Shown here: piece after piece, positions 14,425 to 22,619 of the stretch | Numbering within the stretch: position 1 is the first letter of the stretch | Layout of the letters: each line of letters opens with the position of its first letter | Assembly (NCBI GenBank): GCA_905479435.1 | Contig: CAJQMN010000084.1 | Span: forward strand, 1 to 38,374 | Source of the DNA: an uncultured Flavobacteriaceae bacterium | Lineage (GTDB): Bacteria > Bacteroidota > Bacteroidia > Flavobacteriales > Flavobacteriaceae | Direction of reading: 5' to 3' | DNA length: 38,374 nucleotides | Notes under the pieces: model-generated | The model's input: the letters and a program-made list of their open reading frames with translations, nothing else | The model's database searches: none | Told to the model about the DNA's origin: nothing | Made by a program: the position numbers and the translations under genes

Positions 14425-17400
14425 TTACATTTTATAAATTAATATTTTACTTTTGATGGTGTCAAACTCAATCGCTGTACCATCTATTAATTGATCAACA
14501 AAAACTAACTCATCAGTTAATGTTTCACTTTTAATATACTCTTTATTTTCAATAATGGATTCCTCTAAATCCTCAGATTTTAAAACCGTTAATTTAATTC
14601 TATCTGTTACCTCAAGACCACTATCTTTTCTTGCATTTTGAATTCTATTAATCAACTCTCTAGCGATTCCTTCTTTTCTTAATTCTTCAGAAATGGTTAC
14701 GTCTAATGCTACAGTAATTGAGCCTTCATTTGCTACCAACCACCCTTCAATATCTTTAGATGATATTTCTACATCCGAAAGCTCTAAGTTAATCATTTTT
14801 CCATCAAGTTCGATAGGCATTTTTCCTTCTAACTCTATCTTCAAAATGTCTTCTTTTGTAAAGTTTCGAATACAATTAGCGATTAACTTCATTTCTTTCC
14901 CAAACTTAGGCCCCAAGGTTTTAAAGTTTGGTTTAATTTGTTTCACTAAAATATCTGAGGCGTCCTCTAACAAAACAATCTCTTTGATATTTACTTCGTG
15001 TTTTATGAGATTGGCTACAGCTAAAATTGATGACTTTTGTTCTGCATTTTCAACAGGAATCATTATCTTTTGTAAAGGCTGGCGAACTTTTATTTTTTCT
15101 TTTGCTCTTAATGACAGAACTAAAGAAGAAATAGTCTGTGCATCTTCCATTTTACGCTCTAATGATTTATCTATATATGATGCATCAAATACAGGAAAAT
15201 CAGCTAAATGAATGCTTTCAAAATTTTCTTTTTGAGAAACAGCATTCAAATCTAAATACAACTTATCCATAAAAAAAGGAGCAATTGGAGCTGCTAATTT
15301 TGAAATTGTAACCATACACGTATATAAAGTTTGGTAGGCTGAAATCTTATCTTGTTGATAATCTCCCTTCCAAAACCTTCTTCTACTTAAACGAACATAC
15401 CAATTACTTAAATAGTCTTGAGTAAAATCTGAAATAGCCCGAGCAGCTCTAGTTGGCTCATACTCTTCATAGAACTTGTCTACTTTTTGAATTAGTGAAT
15501 GTAATTCTGATAAAATCCATCGATCTAATTCCGGTCTTTCATTAAGTTGGATATCATCTTCAGAATAAGAGAATCCATCAATATTTGTATACAATGTGAA
15601 AAATGAATAGGTATTGTAAAGTGTTCCAAAGAACTTACGTTTTACTTCTTCAATGCCGTCTTTATCAAATTTTAAATTATCCCAAGGGTTAGCATTAGAA
15701 ATCATATACCATCGCGTAGCATCTGCACCATAGGTATCTAGAGTTTCAAAAGGATCTGCTGCATTCCCTAGACGTTTAGACATTTTTTGCCCATTTTTAT
15801 CTAAAACCAATCCGTTAGAAACAACATTTTTATAAGCTACAGAATCAAAAACCATCGTCCCTATAGCATGTAATGTGTAAAACCAACCACGTGTCTGGTC
15901 TACACCCTCCGCTATAAAGTCTGCTGGATATGATGTGTTAGTATCAATTAACTCTTTGTTTTCGAAAGGATAATGCCATTGAGCATAGGGCATTGAACCA
16001 GAATCAAACCAAACATCTATCAAATCACTTTCTCGCTCCATCGGTTTTCCAGATGGTGAAACCAGAATAATTTGGTCAACAATATTTTTATGAAGATCTA
16101 AAGTAGCATAGTTTTCATCAGACATATTTCCTACTTCAAAGTCAGCAAAAATATCTTCTTTGAGTATCCCTGCATCCATAGACTTCTTAATTTCAACTTT
16201 TAATTCAGCTACAGATCCTATACAAATTTCTTCTTTCTTATCTTCTGTTCTCCAAATAGGTAATGGAATACCCCAATAACGAGAACGTGATAAATTCCAG
16301 TCATTTGCATTTGCTAACCAATTTCCAAAACGCCCTTCTCCTGTTGAGGCTGGTTTCCAGTTAATTGTTTCATTGAGCTCATGCATACGCTCTTTTACAT
16401 CGGTGACTTTTATAAACCAAGAATCTAATGGATAATATAAAATAGGCTTATCTGTTCTCCAACAGTTAGGGTAACTATGCTTGTATTTTTCAACCTTAAA
16501 AGCTTTGTTCTCCTCTTTTAATTTAATGGCAAGCTCAACATCTATTGATTTTTCTGGTGCTTCACCATCTTTATAATATTCGTTCTTTACATACTTTCCT
16601 CCAAACTCACCAAGTTCTTTTACAAATTTTCCTTGTAAATCTACTAATGGAACTAAATTATCGTTCTCATCTTTAATTAACATTGGTGGAATTTCAGGTG
16701 AAGCTTGTTTTGCAACTAGGGCATCATCTGCTCCAAAAGTAGGAGAGGTGTGAACAATTCCTGTTCCATCTTCTGTAGTTACAAAGTCTCCAGAAATTAC
16801 TCTAAATGCGTCTTGAGGATTATCATTAGGTAAAACATATGGTAATAATTGCTCATATTTAATCCCTACTAAATCTTTTCCAACAAATTCTTTACCTACA
16901 AAAAACGGAATGTTTTTATCTCCCGGAGTATACTCAAGTAGCTCATCTTCATTCTCGACTTCAATATTGTTCTTCGCTCCAAATTGTTTGCCAACTAAAT
17001 TCTTAGCTAAAATTACTTTTATAGGTTCAAAGGTGTATTGATTAAAGGTATTAACTAAAACATAATCAATCTTAGAACCAACAGTTAGTGCTGTATTACT
17101 TGGTAATGTCCATGGAGTAGTAGTCCAAGCCAAGAAGTAAATACTGCCTTCATTTTGTAAAAAATCTGGAAGTGTTTTTTCTAAAGCCTTAAATTGAGCA
17201 GTTACGGTTGTGTCTGTTACGTCTTGGTAGGTTCCCGGTTGATTTAATTCGTGTGAACTTAATCCAGTACCTGCTTTTGGAGAATAGGGCTGAATTGTAT
17301 ACCCTTTATACATTAAATTCTTTTCATATATCTCCTTTAACAACCACCAAACACTTTCCATATATTTTGGCTCATAGGTGATATAGGGATCATCCATATT

Positions 17401-17832
17401 TACCCAATACCCCATTTTTTGAGTGAGATGGTTCCAGATGTCTGTATAACGCATAACTGCTTTTCTACATGCAGCGTTATACTCTTCTACAGAAATAGTT
17501 TTTCCAATGTCTTCTTTTGTAATTCCAAGTTCTTTTTCAACACCCAATTCAATAGGTAAACCGTGAGTATCCCATCCTGCTTTCCTTTTTACTTGAAACC
17601 CCTTCATGGTTTTATAACGTGGAAAAATATCTTTAATCGCTCTAGCTAAAACGTGATGAACTCCGGGTAATCCATTTGCCGAAGGTGGACCTTCAAAAAA
17701 TACAAATGGCTTGCTTCCTTCCCGTGAGGTCACACTTTTTTCGAAGATGTTATTATCTTCCCAATATTTGAGCATTTCTTTTGCTACATTCGGTAAGTTA
17801 AGCCCTTTATATTCAGGAAACTTTGTACTCAT
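14425..17832 (-). CDS. ileS: Isoleucyl-tRNA synthetase
   Basis: IleRS charges tRNA-Ile and edits mischarged valine. The 1135-residue protein has the class I signature GVHHVLAR (HIGH equivalent, about residues 57-64). The editing domain has WTTTPWTLPSN (236-246) and GTGIVHTSPTFGADD. The second signature KMSKR is at 683-687, followed by an anticodon-binding helical domain and a long C-terminal domain. The HxxH-type signature and C-terminal end match the eukaryote-like type, which in other bacteria is associated with low mupirocin sensitivity (inference only). It is the first gene of a short unit with the dksA-like gene. A CGAAAATA-type weak promoter lies just upstream of the ATG. Confidence 0.97.
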   Translation of the reverse strand: MSTKFPEYKGLNLPNVAKEMLKYWEDNNIFEKSVTSREGSKPFVFFEGPPSANGLPGVHHVLARAIKDIFPRYKTMKGFQVKRKAGWDTHGLPIELGVEKELGITKEDIGKTISVEEYNAACRKAVMRYTDIWNHLTQKMGYWVNMDDPYITYEPKYMESVWWLLKEIYEKNLMYKGYTIQPYSPKAGTGLSSHELNQPGTYQDVTDTTVTAQFKALEKTLPDFLQNEGSIYFLAWTTTPWTLPSNTALTVGSKIDYVLVNTFNQYTFEPIKVILAKNLVGKQFGAKNNIEVENEDELLEYTPGDKNIPFFVGKEFVGKDLVGIKYEQLLPYVLPNDNPQDAFRVISGDFVTTEDGTGIVHTSPTFGADDALVAKQASPEIPPMLIKDENDNLVPLVDLQGKFVKELGEFGGKYVKNEYYKDGEAPEKSIDVELAIKLKEENKAFKVEKYKHSYPNCWRTDKPILYYPLDSWFIKVTDVKERMHELNETINWKPASTGEGRFGNWLANANDWNLSRSRYWGIPLPIWRTEDKKEEICIGSVAELKVEIKKSMDAGILKEDIFADFEVGNMSDENYATLDLHKNIVDQIILVSPSGKPMERESDLIDVWFDSGSMPYAQWHYPFENKELIDTNTSYPADFIAEGVDQTRGWFYTLHAIGTMVFDSVAYKNVVSNGLVLDKNGQKMSKRLGNAADPFETLDTYGADATRWYMISNANPWDNLKFDKDGIEEVKRKFFGTLYNTYSFFTLYTNIDGFSYSEDDIQLNERPELDRWILSELHSLIQKVDKFYEEYEPTRAARAISDFTQDYLSNWYVRLSRRRFWKGDYQQDKISAYQTLYTCMVTISKLAAPIAPFFMDKLYLDLNAVSQKENFESIHLADFPVFDASYIDKSLERKMEDAQTISSLVLSLRAKEKIKVRQPLQKIMIPVENAEQKSSILAVANLIKHEVNIKEIVLLEDASDILVKQIKPNFKTLGPKFGKEMKLIANCIRNFTKEDILKIELEGKMPIELDGKMINLELSDVEISSKDIEGWLVANEGSITVALDVTISEELRKEGIARELINRIQNARKDSGLEVTDRIKLTVLKSEDLEESIIENKEYIKSETLTDELVFVDQLIDGTAIEFDTIKSKILIYKM

Positions 17833-17980
17833 AAATAACTATTTCTAATAAGAATGCGAAAATACATATTTTCCAGTAATTCCATATCCTTGTTTTATAA
17901 AAGAATTGTAGTAGAACTTAGTTCTTCACTAAGATTGAATACTATAATATAATTTTAAAAAGATGAACTCTTTAAGCTAA

Positions 17981-18736
17981 TTAGCTAATCCCACGCTCTT
18001 TTTTTATGGCTTCATAAGCCTCTTGTATTCTTTGGAACTTCTCTTTAGCTCCTTTTAGATGTTCATCACCTAAACCAATTAATTTATCTGGATGGTATTT
18101 TTTTACCATTTTCCTGTAAGCGGTTTTTAATTCTGAGTCAGTTACTGATGTTTCTACTTCTAAAATTTTATAAGCACTGTCTGAAGACTTGTAGAACATC
18201 GCTTTAATAGATTCAAAATCGTATTGATTAACATATAAATACCCTGCTATCTTTCTTATTTCATCTACCTCTATGTCAGAAACATACTCATCTGCTTTCG
18301 CTATTCCGAATAAAAAGTGAATTAGCTGAAGTCTTGAAGAATGAGGCATATGTTGGCGGATTTGAATACAAACCTGCCTTGATGATACTTGCTTCTTCAT
18401 CATCCCTTTAAATAATTGAAAAGCTTTGTTTGCTCTATCTTTACCATACATACCAACAAACTGACTTCTAACAAAATTTAATTCTCTTTCATCTACTTTT
18501 CCATCAGCTTTGATAACTACAGAAGCAAGTATTAATAAACTAATTTCAAAATCACCACTTAAAGTTTGTGCTCTTTTTTGTTGAAAGTCTTTCTGATATT
18601 TTTGCTGTTCTTTTACAAAATCTTCATTGGTAAATTTATCTACTACTGTTGCCGCAACAAAACCTAAAATAGCCCCAATAGGTCCTCCAAATGTAAATCC
18701 AATACCAGCTCCAAGCCATTTAGAAAAATTACTCAT
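17981..18736 (-). CDS. TerB-like and DnaJ-domain protein (DjlA type)
   Basis: The 251-residue protein starts with a glycine-rich hydrophobic segment (about 8-33, GAGIGFTFGGPIGAILGFVAA), probably a membrane anchor. A TerB-like helical domain follows at about 61-175, with paired acidic helices (KADGKVDERE, KADEYVSDIEVDE). The C-terminal J-domain at about 187-250 carries the HPD motif at 215-217 (KKYHPDKL). J-domains stimulate the ATPase of DnaK/Hsp70. This arrangement resembles DjlA of proteobacteria, a membrane co-chaperone, so a similar role is likely. It is divergent from the bacilliredoxin gene, with a promoter on each side. Confidence 0.9.
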   Translation of the reverse strand: MSNFSKWLGAGIGFTFGGPIGAILGFVAATVVDKFTNEDFVKEQQKYQKDFQQKRAQTLSGDFEISLLILASVVIKADGKVDERELNFVRSQFVGMYGKDRANKAFQLFKGMMKKQVSSRQVCIQIRQHMPHSSRLQLIHFLFGIAKADEYVSDIEVDEIRKIAGYLYVNQYDFESIKAMFYKSSDSAYKILEVETSVTDSELKTAYRKMVKKYHPDKLIGLGDEHLKGAKEKFQRIQEAYEAIKKERGIS

Positions 18737-18757
18737 CTTTTGTCATTTTTTGATCCT

Positions 18758-18765
18758 CAAATATA
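18758..18765 (-). promoter_or_regulatory. -7 element for the TerB-DnaJ gene
   Basis: On the minus strand this is TATATTTG, 22 bases upstream of the ATG at 18736. It lies back to back with the bacilliredoxin promoter 25 bases away. Confidence 0.55.
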
Positions 18766-18789
18766 CTATTTTGATTATGTTATATTCCT

Positions 18790-18797
18790 TATATTTG
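18790..18797 (+). promoter_or_regulatory. -7 element for the bacilliredoxin gene
   Basis: TATATTTG (TAnnTTTG) lies 21 bases before the ATG at 18819, within an 82-base divergent spacer. Confidence 0.55.
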
Positions 18798-18818
18798 TAA
18801 TCTAAATTTTAAAAAAAT

Positions 18819-19229
18819 ATGTATCCAGAAGAATTAGTAAAACCGATGCGAGAAGAGCTCACAAAGAACGGTTTTTTAGCTTTATATTCATCAGAAGATG
18901 TAGATGTTGCAATTGCAAAAAAAGGAACAACTCTAGTGATGGTAAATTCTGTTTGTGGTTGTGCTGCAGGAACAGCTAGACCAGGAGCAATTGCCTCATT
19001 ACAATTTGATAAAAAACCAGATAACCTTACCACTGTTTTTGCAGGAGTTGATAAAGAATCTACACAAAAAGCAAGAGAACATATGGTTCCTTTTCCTCCA
19101 TCATCACCTGCTGTAGCTTTATTTAAAGACGGTGAATTGGTTCATATGCTAGAGCGTCATCATATTGAAGGTAGATCAGCTCAAATGATCGCTGAAAACT
19201 TAGTTTCAGCTTACAATGAATTTTGTTAA
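18819..19229 (+). CDS. BrxA/BrxB-family bacilliredoxin
   Basis: The 136-residue protein belongs to the YphP/YqiW (DUF1094) family, which has a thioredoxin fold. It begins MYPEELVKPMREEL and carries the NSVCGCAAGTARPG motif with the unusual CGC active site (C46, C48). Bacilliredoxins remove bacillithiol from protein thiols after oxidative stress, so the organism may make bacillithiol, as several Bacteroidota do. It is a single-gene unit with its own promoter and a terminator. Whether it corresponds to BrxA or BrxB of Bacillus cannot be decided, so no symbol is given. Confidence 0.92.
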   Translation: MYPEELVKPMREELTKNGFLALYSSEDVDVAIAKKGTTLVMVNSVCGCAAGTARPGAIASLQFDKKPDNLTTVFAGVDKESTQKAREHMVPFPPSSPAVALFKDGELVHMLERHHIEGRSAQMIAENLVSAYNEFC

Positions 19230-19262
19230 GATTATAGTTTAAAATTATAATCGATTACACAT

Positions 19263-19287
19263 AACCCACCTATAGCCTTGGTGGGTT
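19263..19287 (+). terminator. Terminator after the bacilliredoxin gene
   Basis: An 8-bp stem (AACCCACC with GGTGGGTT) and a 9-nt loop precede a T run. It is 33 bases past the stop and directly before the HD hydrolase start. Confidence 0.85.
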
Positions 19288-19302
19288 TTTTATTTTTTCA
19301 CC

Positions 19303-19959
19303 ATGAATAAGAGTCAAATAATTCAAAACACAATTCAATTTGTTAAAGAAACCCTTGAAGGGGCTGAGGGAGGGCATGATTGGTTTCATATTGAGCGAGT
19401 TTATAAAAACGCACTTTTAATCTCAGAAAATGAGAAGGTTGACTCCTTTATTGTTCAATTAGGAGCGCTTTTACATGATATTGCTGATGCAAAATTTTAC
19501 GATGGAGATGAGTCTATAGGGCCCAAAAAAGCGAGAGCGTTTTTAAAAAGTCAACTTGTTGAAGAAGATGTTATTACACATGTAGAAAATATTATTTTAT
19601 TTAGCTCTTACAAATCCTCTTTTGACCACAATTCACATTTTAGCTCACCTGAACTTAATGTGATTCAAGATGCCGATAGATTAGACGCTATTGGAGCAAT
19701 TGGGATTGCAAGATGCTTTAATTATGGTGGTTATAAAAATAGGCCATTATACGACCCAAAAATTCCTCCTAATTTAAATATGAATAAAGAAGAATATAAA
19801 AAATCTAGTGCACCATCCATCAACCATTTTTATGAGAAGTTATTGCTGTTAAAAGACAAAATGAATACAAAAACAGGAAAAAGTTTAGCAACAAAAAGAC
19901 ATTTGTATATGGAGCAATTTTTAACTACGTTCTATGACGAATGGAAGGGCTTAATATAA
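19303..19959 (+). CDS. HD-domain phosphohydrolase
   Basis: The 218-residue soluble protein has the HD metal-binding pattern: GGHDWFHIERV (H25, H29), LLHDIAD (H58-D59) and VIQDADRLDAIGAIG. These match the YedJ/YpgQ-like subgroup that hydrolyses nucleotides or related phosphates. The exact substrate is not evident. It starts only 16 bases after the preceding terminator stem, and I see no clear TAnnTTTG, so its transcription start is uncertain. Some readthrough from the bacilliredoxin gene is possible. Length and motifs are intact. Confidence 0.87.
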   Translation: MNKSQIIQNTIQFVKETLEGAEGGHDWFHIERVYKNALLISENEKVDSFIVQLGALLHDIADAKFYDGDESIGPKKARAFLKSQLVEEDVITHVENIILFSSYKSSFDHNSHFSSPELNVIQDADRLDAIGAIGIARCFNYGGYKNRPLYDPKIPPNLNMNKEEYKKSSAPSINHFYEKLLLLKDKMNTKTGKSLATKRHLYMEQFLTTFYDEWKGLI

Positions 19960-19974
19960 TAAATGAATGAAGTA

Positions 19975-20148
19975 TTAACTTTCTTTAGCAACCTCTAGAG
20001 CGGTTAATTTATATTCTAATATTGATAACTCTTCAGCGCATTGTATAATTTCCTCAGCGGTTAATTGATGATTTGAGTTTATATATTCAATAACCTCTTT
20101 ACTTTTTATTGTGTAATACTCTATGGCCTTTTCAATTTTATCGTTCAT
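19975..20148 (-). CDS. Small helical acidic protein, 57 residues
   Basis: The frame starts MNDKIEKAIEYY and ends ALEVAKES. It has no signal peptide, cysteine pair or known motif. The composition (many Glu, Ile, Leu, Tyr) suggests two or three amphipathic helices. The start lies 12 bases after the stop of the AraC-type regulator on the same strand, so it is probably the second gene of that unit. The stop falls 15 bases from the convergent HD hydrolase stop. I do not recognise a family. It could be a coding gene or a chance frame, but its tight spacing favours a gene. Confidence 0.6.
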   Translation of the reverse strand: MNDKIEKAIEYYTIKSKEVIEYINSNHQLTAEEIIQCAEELSILEYKLTALEVAKES

Positions 20149-20160
20149 TTCTTTTTTGTA

Positions 20161-21033
20161 TTATTGAATTAAATCTTTCATTTCTTTTCTGTAGCCAGAG
20201 GCATTTTTACCTGTAATTTCTTTGAATAGCTTATTAAAATGTGAAAAGTTATTAAACCCACATTCATAAGAAATATCAGTGATGCTCATCATACTTTCTG
20301 ATAATAACTTAGTTGCATGAACTACTCTATATTCATTAACTAACTTGGTAAAGGTTTTTCCTGTTACTTTTTTAAAATATCTACAAAAAGCTGGAACTGT
20401 CATGTTGGCTACATTCGCAATTTGGTCTAAGCTAATATGCTCTTTAAAATTAGTATTTATATGTTTATAAATTATATCTAGTTTAGAACTGTCTTGTAAT
20501 TCTGTTTCTACAGCATAACCGTCTACATTTAGAATCGTATAATCTGATGTTTTAGATAGTATATTTAAAATTTCTAAAAAAACGAGTAGTTTTTTAAAGC
20601 CTTTTTTTTCAACTAGTTTTTCAATTTTATAGCCAACTTTAATTTTAGTTTCTGAACCAAAGAGAATCCCTTTTTTAGAGCGTTCAAATAATTCCTTGAT
20701 TTTTTTCATTTCTGGGATTTCAAAAAAATCTTTTCCTAGAAAATCCTCTTTAAACTGAATTAGAGTTTCAAAACCATTGGTAGTTAGACGATCTGTAAAA
20801 CCATTATGAGGAAGATTTGGCCCAATTAATAACAATTGACTGTTATTAAAATACGATAAATGATTCCCTATATGTCTTTTGCCTTGTCCTTTATTTACAT
20901 AAACCAATTCTAACTCTGGATGAAAATGCCAAGAGGCTTTATTTGTCTTTAAAAACTCTGTATGTTTTTTAACCAAAACAGAACTTCCAAAACCCGGATA
21001 TACTTTTTCTAAAAATGGTTTCTTTTTATTCAT
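20161..21033 (-). CDS. AraC-family transcriptional regulator
   Basis: The 290-residue regulator has an N-terminal cupin-like sensor domain (SWHFHPELELVYVNKGQG at about 35-52, with the HxH and E pattern, and GPNLPHNGF). Two helix-turn-helix motifs lie in the C-terminal AraC domain, about 190-288. They include LDQIANVANMTVPAFCRYFKKVTG and the signature ITDISYECGFNNFSHFNKLFKEITG. It is divergent from a secreted-protein gene, which may be a target. The ligand is unknown. A perfect -7 element lies at 21040-21047, and another at 21074-21081 overlaps a palindrome. Confidence 0.93.
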   Translation of the reverse strand: MNKKKPFLEKVYPGFGSSVLVKKHTEFLKTNKASWHFHPELELVYVNKGQGKRHIGNHLSYFNNSQLLLIGPNLPHNGFTDRLTTNGFETLIQFKEDFLGKDFFEIPEMKKIKELFERSKKGILFGSETKIKVGYKIEKLVEKKGFKKLLVFLEILNILSKTSDYTILNVDGYAVETELQDSSKLDIIYKHINTNFKEHISLDQIANVANMTVPAFCRYFKKVTGKTFTKLVNEYRVVHATKLLSESMMSITDISYECGFNNFSHFNKLFKEITGKNASGYRKEMKDLIQ

Positions 21034-21070
21034 CTATTACAAATTTACAGCTCTGAATATGTAAACATCT

Positions 21071-21093
21071 ATACAAAATTATCCATTTTGTAT
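21071..21093. promoter_or_regulatory. Palindromic candidate operator in the AraC/secreted-protein spacer
   Basis: Perfect 9-bp arms (ATACAAAAT and ATTTTGTAT) are separated by five bases. On the minus strand the left arm contains TAATTTTG (21074-21081), a TAnnTTTG element that would serve the AraC gene, so a protein bound here could block that promoter. The binding protein is unknown. Confidence 0.5.
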
Positions 21094-21134
21094 TCAATAT
21101 TACCATTTTATAATGCTTAAATAGTAATATCGGT

Positions 21135-21142
21135 TAATTTTG
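21135..21142 (+). promoter_or_regulatory. -7 element for the secreted-protein gene
   Basis: TAATTTTG fits TAnnTTTG, with a leader of about 78 nt to the ATG at 21227. An upstream in-frame ATG at 21140 overlaps this element and is therefore unlikely to be the start. Confidence 0.5.
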
Positions 21143-21226
21143 AATATAAATATAGCAATATTGATGTTTTTCAAATGGGAAAATCATCACATCTTTGCAG
21201 TGTTATTATTATTAAAATACATAATT

Positions 21227-21772
21227 ATGAAAAAAGTTATTACAAAAAATATATTAGCAGTGTTACTATTTGGAATGCTAACTAGTTCTGTTGTTGGAAA
21301 CAACTTTGAAAATATGAATAGAGAAATTCCATTAATATTTATAAAAAATAATACTGGGAAAATTATCTATGAAAAACCTGGAAATATTTACAGTAACAAG
21401 ATTGAAGATATTGATTTTAGCCACTTTAAAAATGGATACTATACCTTAGAAATAAATAAAGATTTCCAAATTGAAATAAAACCATTTACTATAATTTCAG
21501 GAGAAGTAATCTTCCATAAAACAGGAGAAAAAACCATATTCAAACCCGTAATTAGAGCAAAGAAAAATAAAATCTTAATTTCTAAATTAAATTTTGAGGC
21601 TTTTACAATGAAAGTTGATATCTATTATGAGGATGAATTAATTCTATCAGATAATATAAAAGGTGAAAAATTAATTGAAAAAACTTATTCTCTTCAAAAG
21701 GAGAAAAAAGGTAATTATAAAGTAATTACAACAGTAAACGATCGTAGATATACTAAGGAGTTCTCGCTCTAA
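21227..21772 (+). CDS. Secreted protein of unknown function, 181 residues
   Basis: I chose the ATG at 21227 because it opens a signal peptide (MKKVITKNILAVLLFGMLTSSVVG, cleavage near residue 24). Starts further upstream lie in the promoter. The mature part is lysine-rich and predicted to be mostly beta strand (IPLIFIKNNTGKIIYEKPG, GYYTLEINKDFQIEIKPFTI, KVITTVNDRRYTKEFSL). It resembles the small flavobacterial secreted proteins that precede a T9SS-like tail but has no obvious C-terminal sorting domain. The divergent AraC gene is a plausible regulator. Homology to DUF3244-like proteins is possible but not secure. Confidence 0.75.
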   Translation: MKKVITKNILAVLLFGMLTSSVVGNNFENMNREIPLIFIKNNTGKIIYEKPGNIYSNKIEDIDFSHFKNGYYTLEINKDFQIEIKPFTIISGEVIFHKTGEKTIFKPVIRAKKNKILISKLNFEAFTMKVDIYYEDELILSDNIKGEKLIEKTYSLQKEKKGNYKVITTVNDRRYTKEFSL

Positions 21773-21802
21773 AGTTTGCGGACGTAATTTTGATTTGTTT
21801 AG

Positions 21803-21824
21803 GCGAGCTTGTCATGGGGCTCGC
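21803..21824 (+). terminator. Terminator after the secreted-protein gene
   Basis: GCGAGC and GCTCGC form a GC-rich 6-bp stem with a 10-nt loop, followed by seven T. It stands in the spacer between convergent genes. Confidence 0.75.
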
Positions 21825-21829
21825 TTTTT

Positions 21830-22612
21830 TTATTTCCCTGGAAAATTAGCTTTTCTTTTTTCTAGAAAAGCAGAGGTTCCCTCTTTAAAATCCTCTGTGC
21901 CAAAACAATTTCCAAACTCATGTATTTCTATATCATAGCCATTAATACCGTCCTTAAAATTAGCATTAATTGCTTTTATTGCAGCCCCTATAGCCACTGA
22001 TGAATTTCTCATTATTTTATTAGCTAATTTTTCTACTAATGGCATTAGTTCTTCTAGAGAACTAACGTAATTTACCAACCCTAAAGCCAATGCTTTATCT
22101 GCGGTTATCATTCCTGCTGTCATGATTAACTCCATAGCCTTCCCTTTACCTACCAACTGAGGTAAGCGTTGGGTTCCTCCATAACCTGGAATTACACCCA
22201 AAGACACTTCGGGTAACCCCATTTTTGCATTATCAGATGCAACTCTGAAATGACAAGCCATGGCAAGTTCTAAACCACCTCCTAATGCAAAACCATTAAT
22301 TGCAGCAATAACAGGTTTAGAAAAATTTTCAATTAAATCAAATAATAACTCTTGCCCTTTAGCGGCTAATTTTCCTCCATTATCAACCGTAAAATTTGCA
22401 AATTCAGAAATGTCTGCTCCAGCTACAAATGCCTTTTCTCCACTTCCAGTTATTGCAATTACTTTTACAGAAATGTCATCTTCTAAATTAATGAAAGCCT
22501 CATGTAACTCTTCAATAGTTTGTTTATTTAGAGCATTTAACTTTTTAGGTCTGTTTATTGTAATTATTGCCAACCCTTCTTTCCTTGCGCATAGAATATT
22601 TTCAAAATTCAT
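21830..22612 (-). CDS. Enoyl-CoA hydratase/isomerase (crotonase) family protein
   Basis: The 260-residue protein shows crotonase features: TINRPKKLNAL, the oxyanion-hole segments FVAGADISEF and FALGGGLELAMACHFRVAS, and MGLPEVSLGVIPGYGGTQRL. Both glutamates needed for hydration are present, E115 in GGGLELA and E135 in LPEVSLG, so enoyl-CoA hydration in fatty-acid or amino-acid breakdown is the most likely reaction. The acyl-chain preference is not predictable. The start is seven bases after the stop of the histidine kinase gene on the same strand, so the two are co-transcribed. Length is normal. Confidence 0.92.
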   Translation of the reverse strand: MNFENILCARKEGLAIITINRPKKLNALNKQTIEELHEAFINLEDDISVKVIAITGSGEKAFVAGADISEFANFTVDNGGKLAAKGQELLFDLIENFSKPVIAAINGFALGGGLELAMACHFRVASDNAKMGLPEVSLGVIPGYGGTQRLPQLVGKGKAMELIMTAGMITADKALALGLVNYVSSLEELMPLVEKLANKIMRNSSVAIGAAIKAINANFKDGINGYDIEIHEFGNCFGTEDFKEGTSAFLEKRKANFPGK

Positions 22613-22619
22613 CTTTTAA

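Noticed and set aside
14693-15211. A 172-codon open frame on the plus strand within ileS
   Set aside because: It is fully antisense to the C-terminal part of ileS, has low complexity rich in Ser/Ile/Phe, and shows no motif or promoter.
17917-17933. Short hairpin CTTAGT/ACTAAG between ileS and the TerB-DnaJ gene
   Set aside because: Only six base pairs with no T run and no obvious role.
21140-21226. Upstream ATG of the secreted-protein gene
   Set aside because: It overlaps the -7 element at 21135-21142 and would put 29 extra residues before a clear signal peptide.
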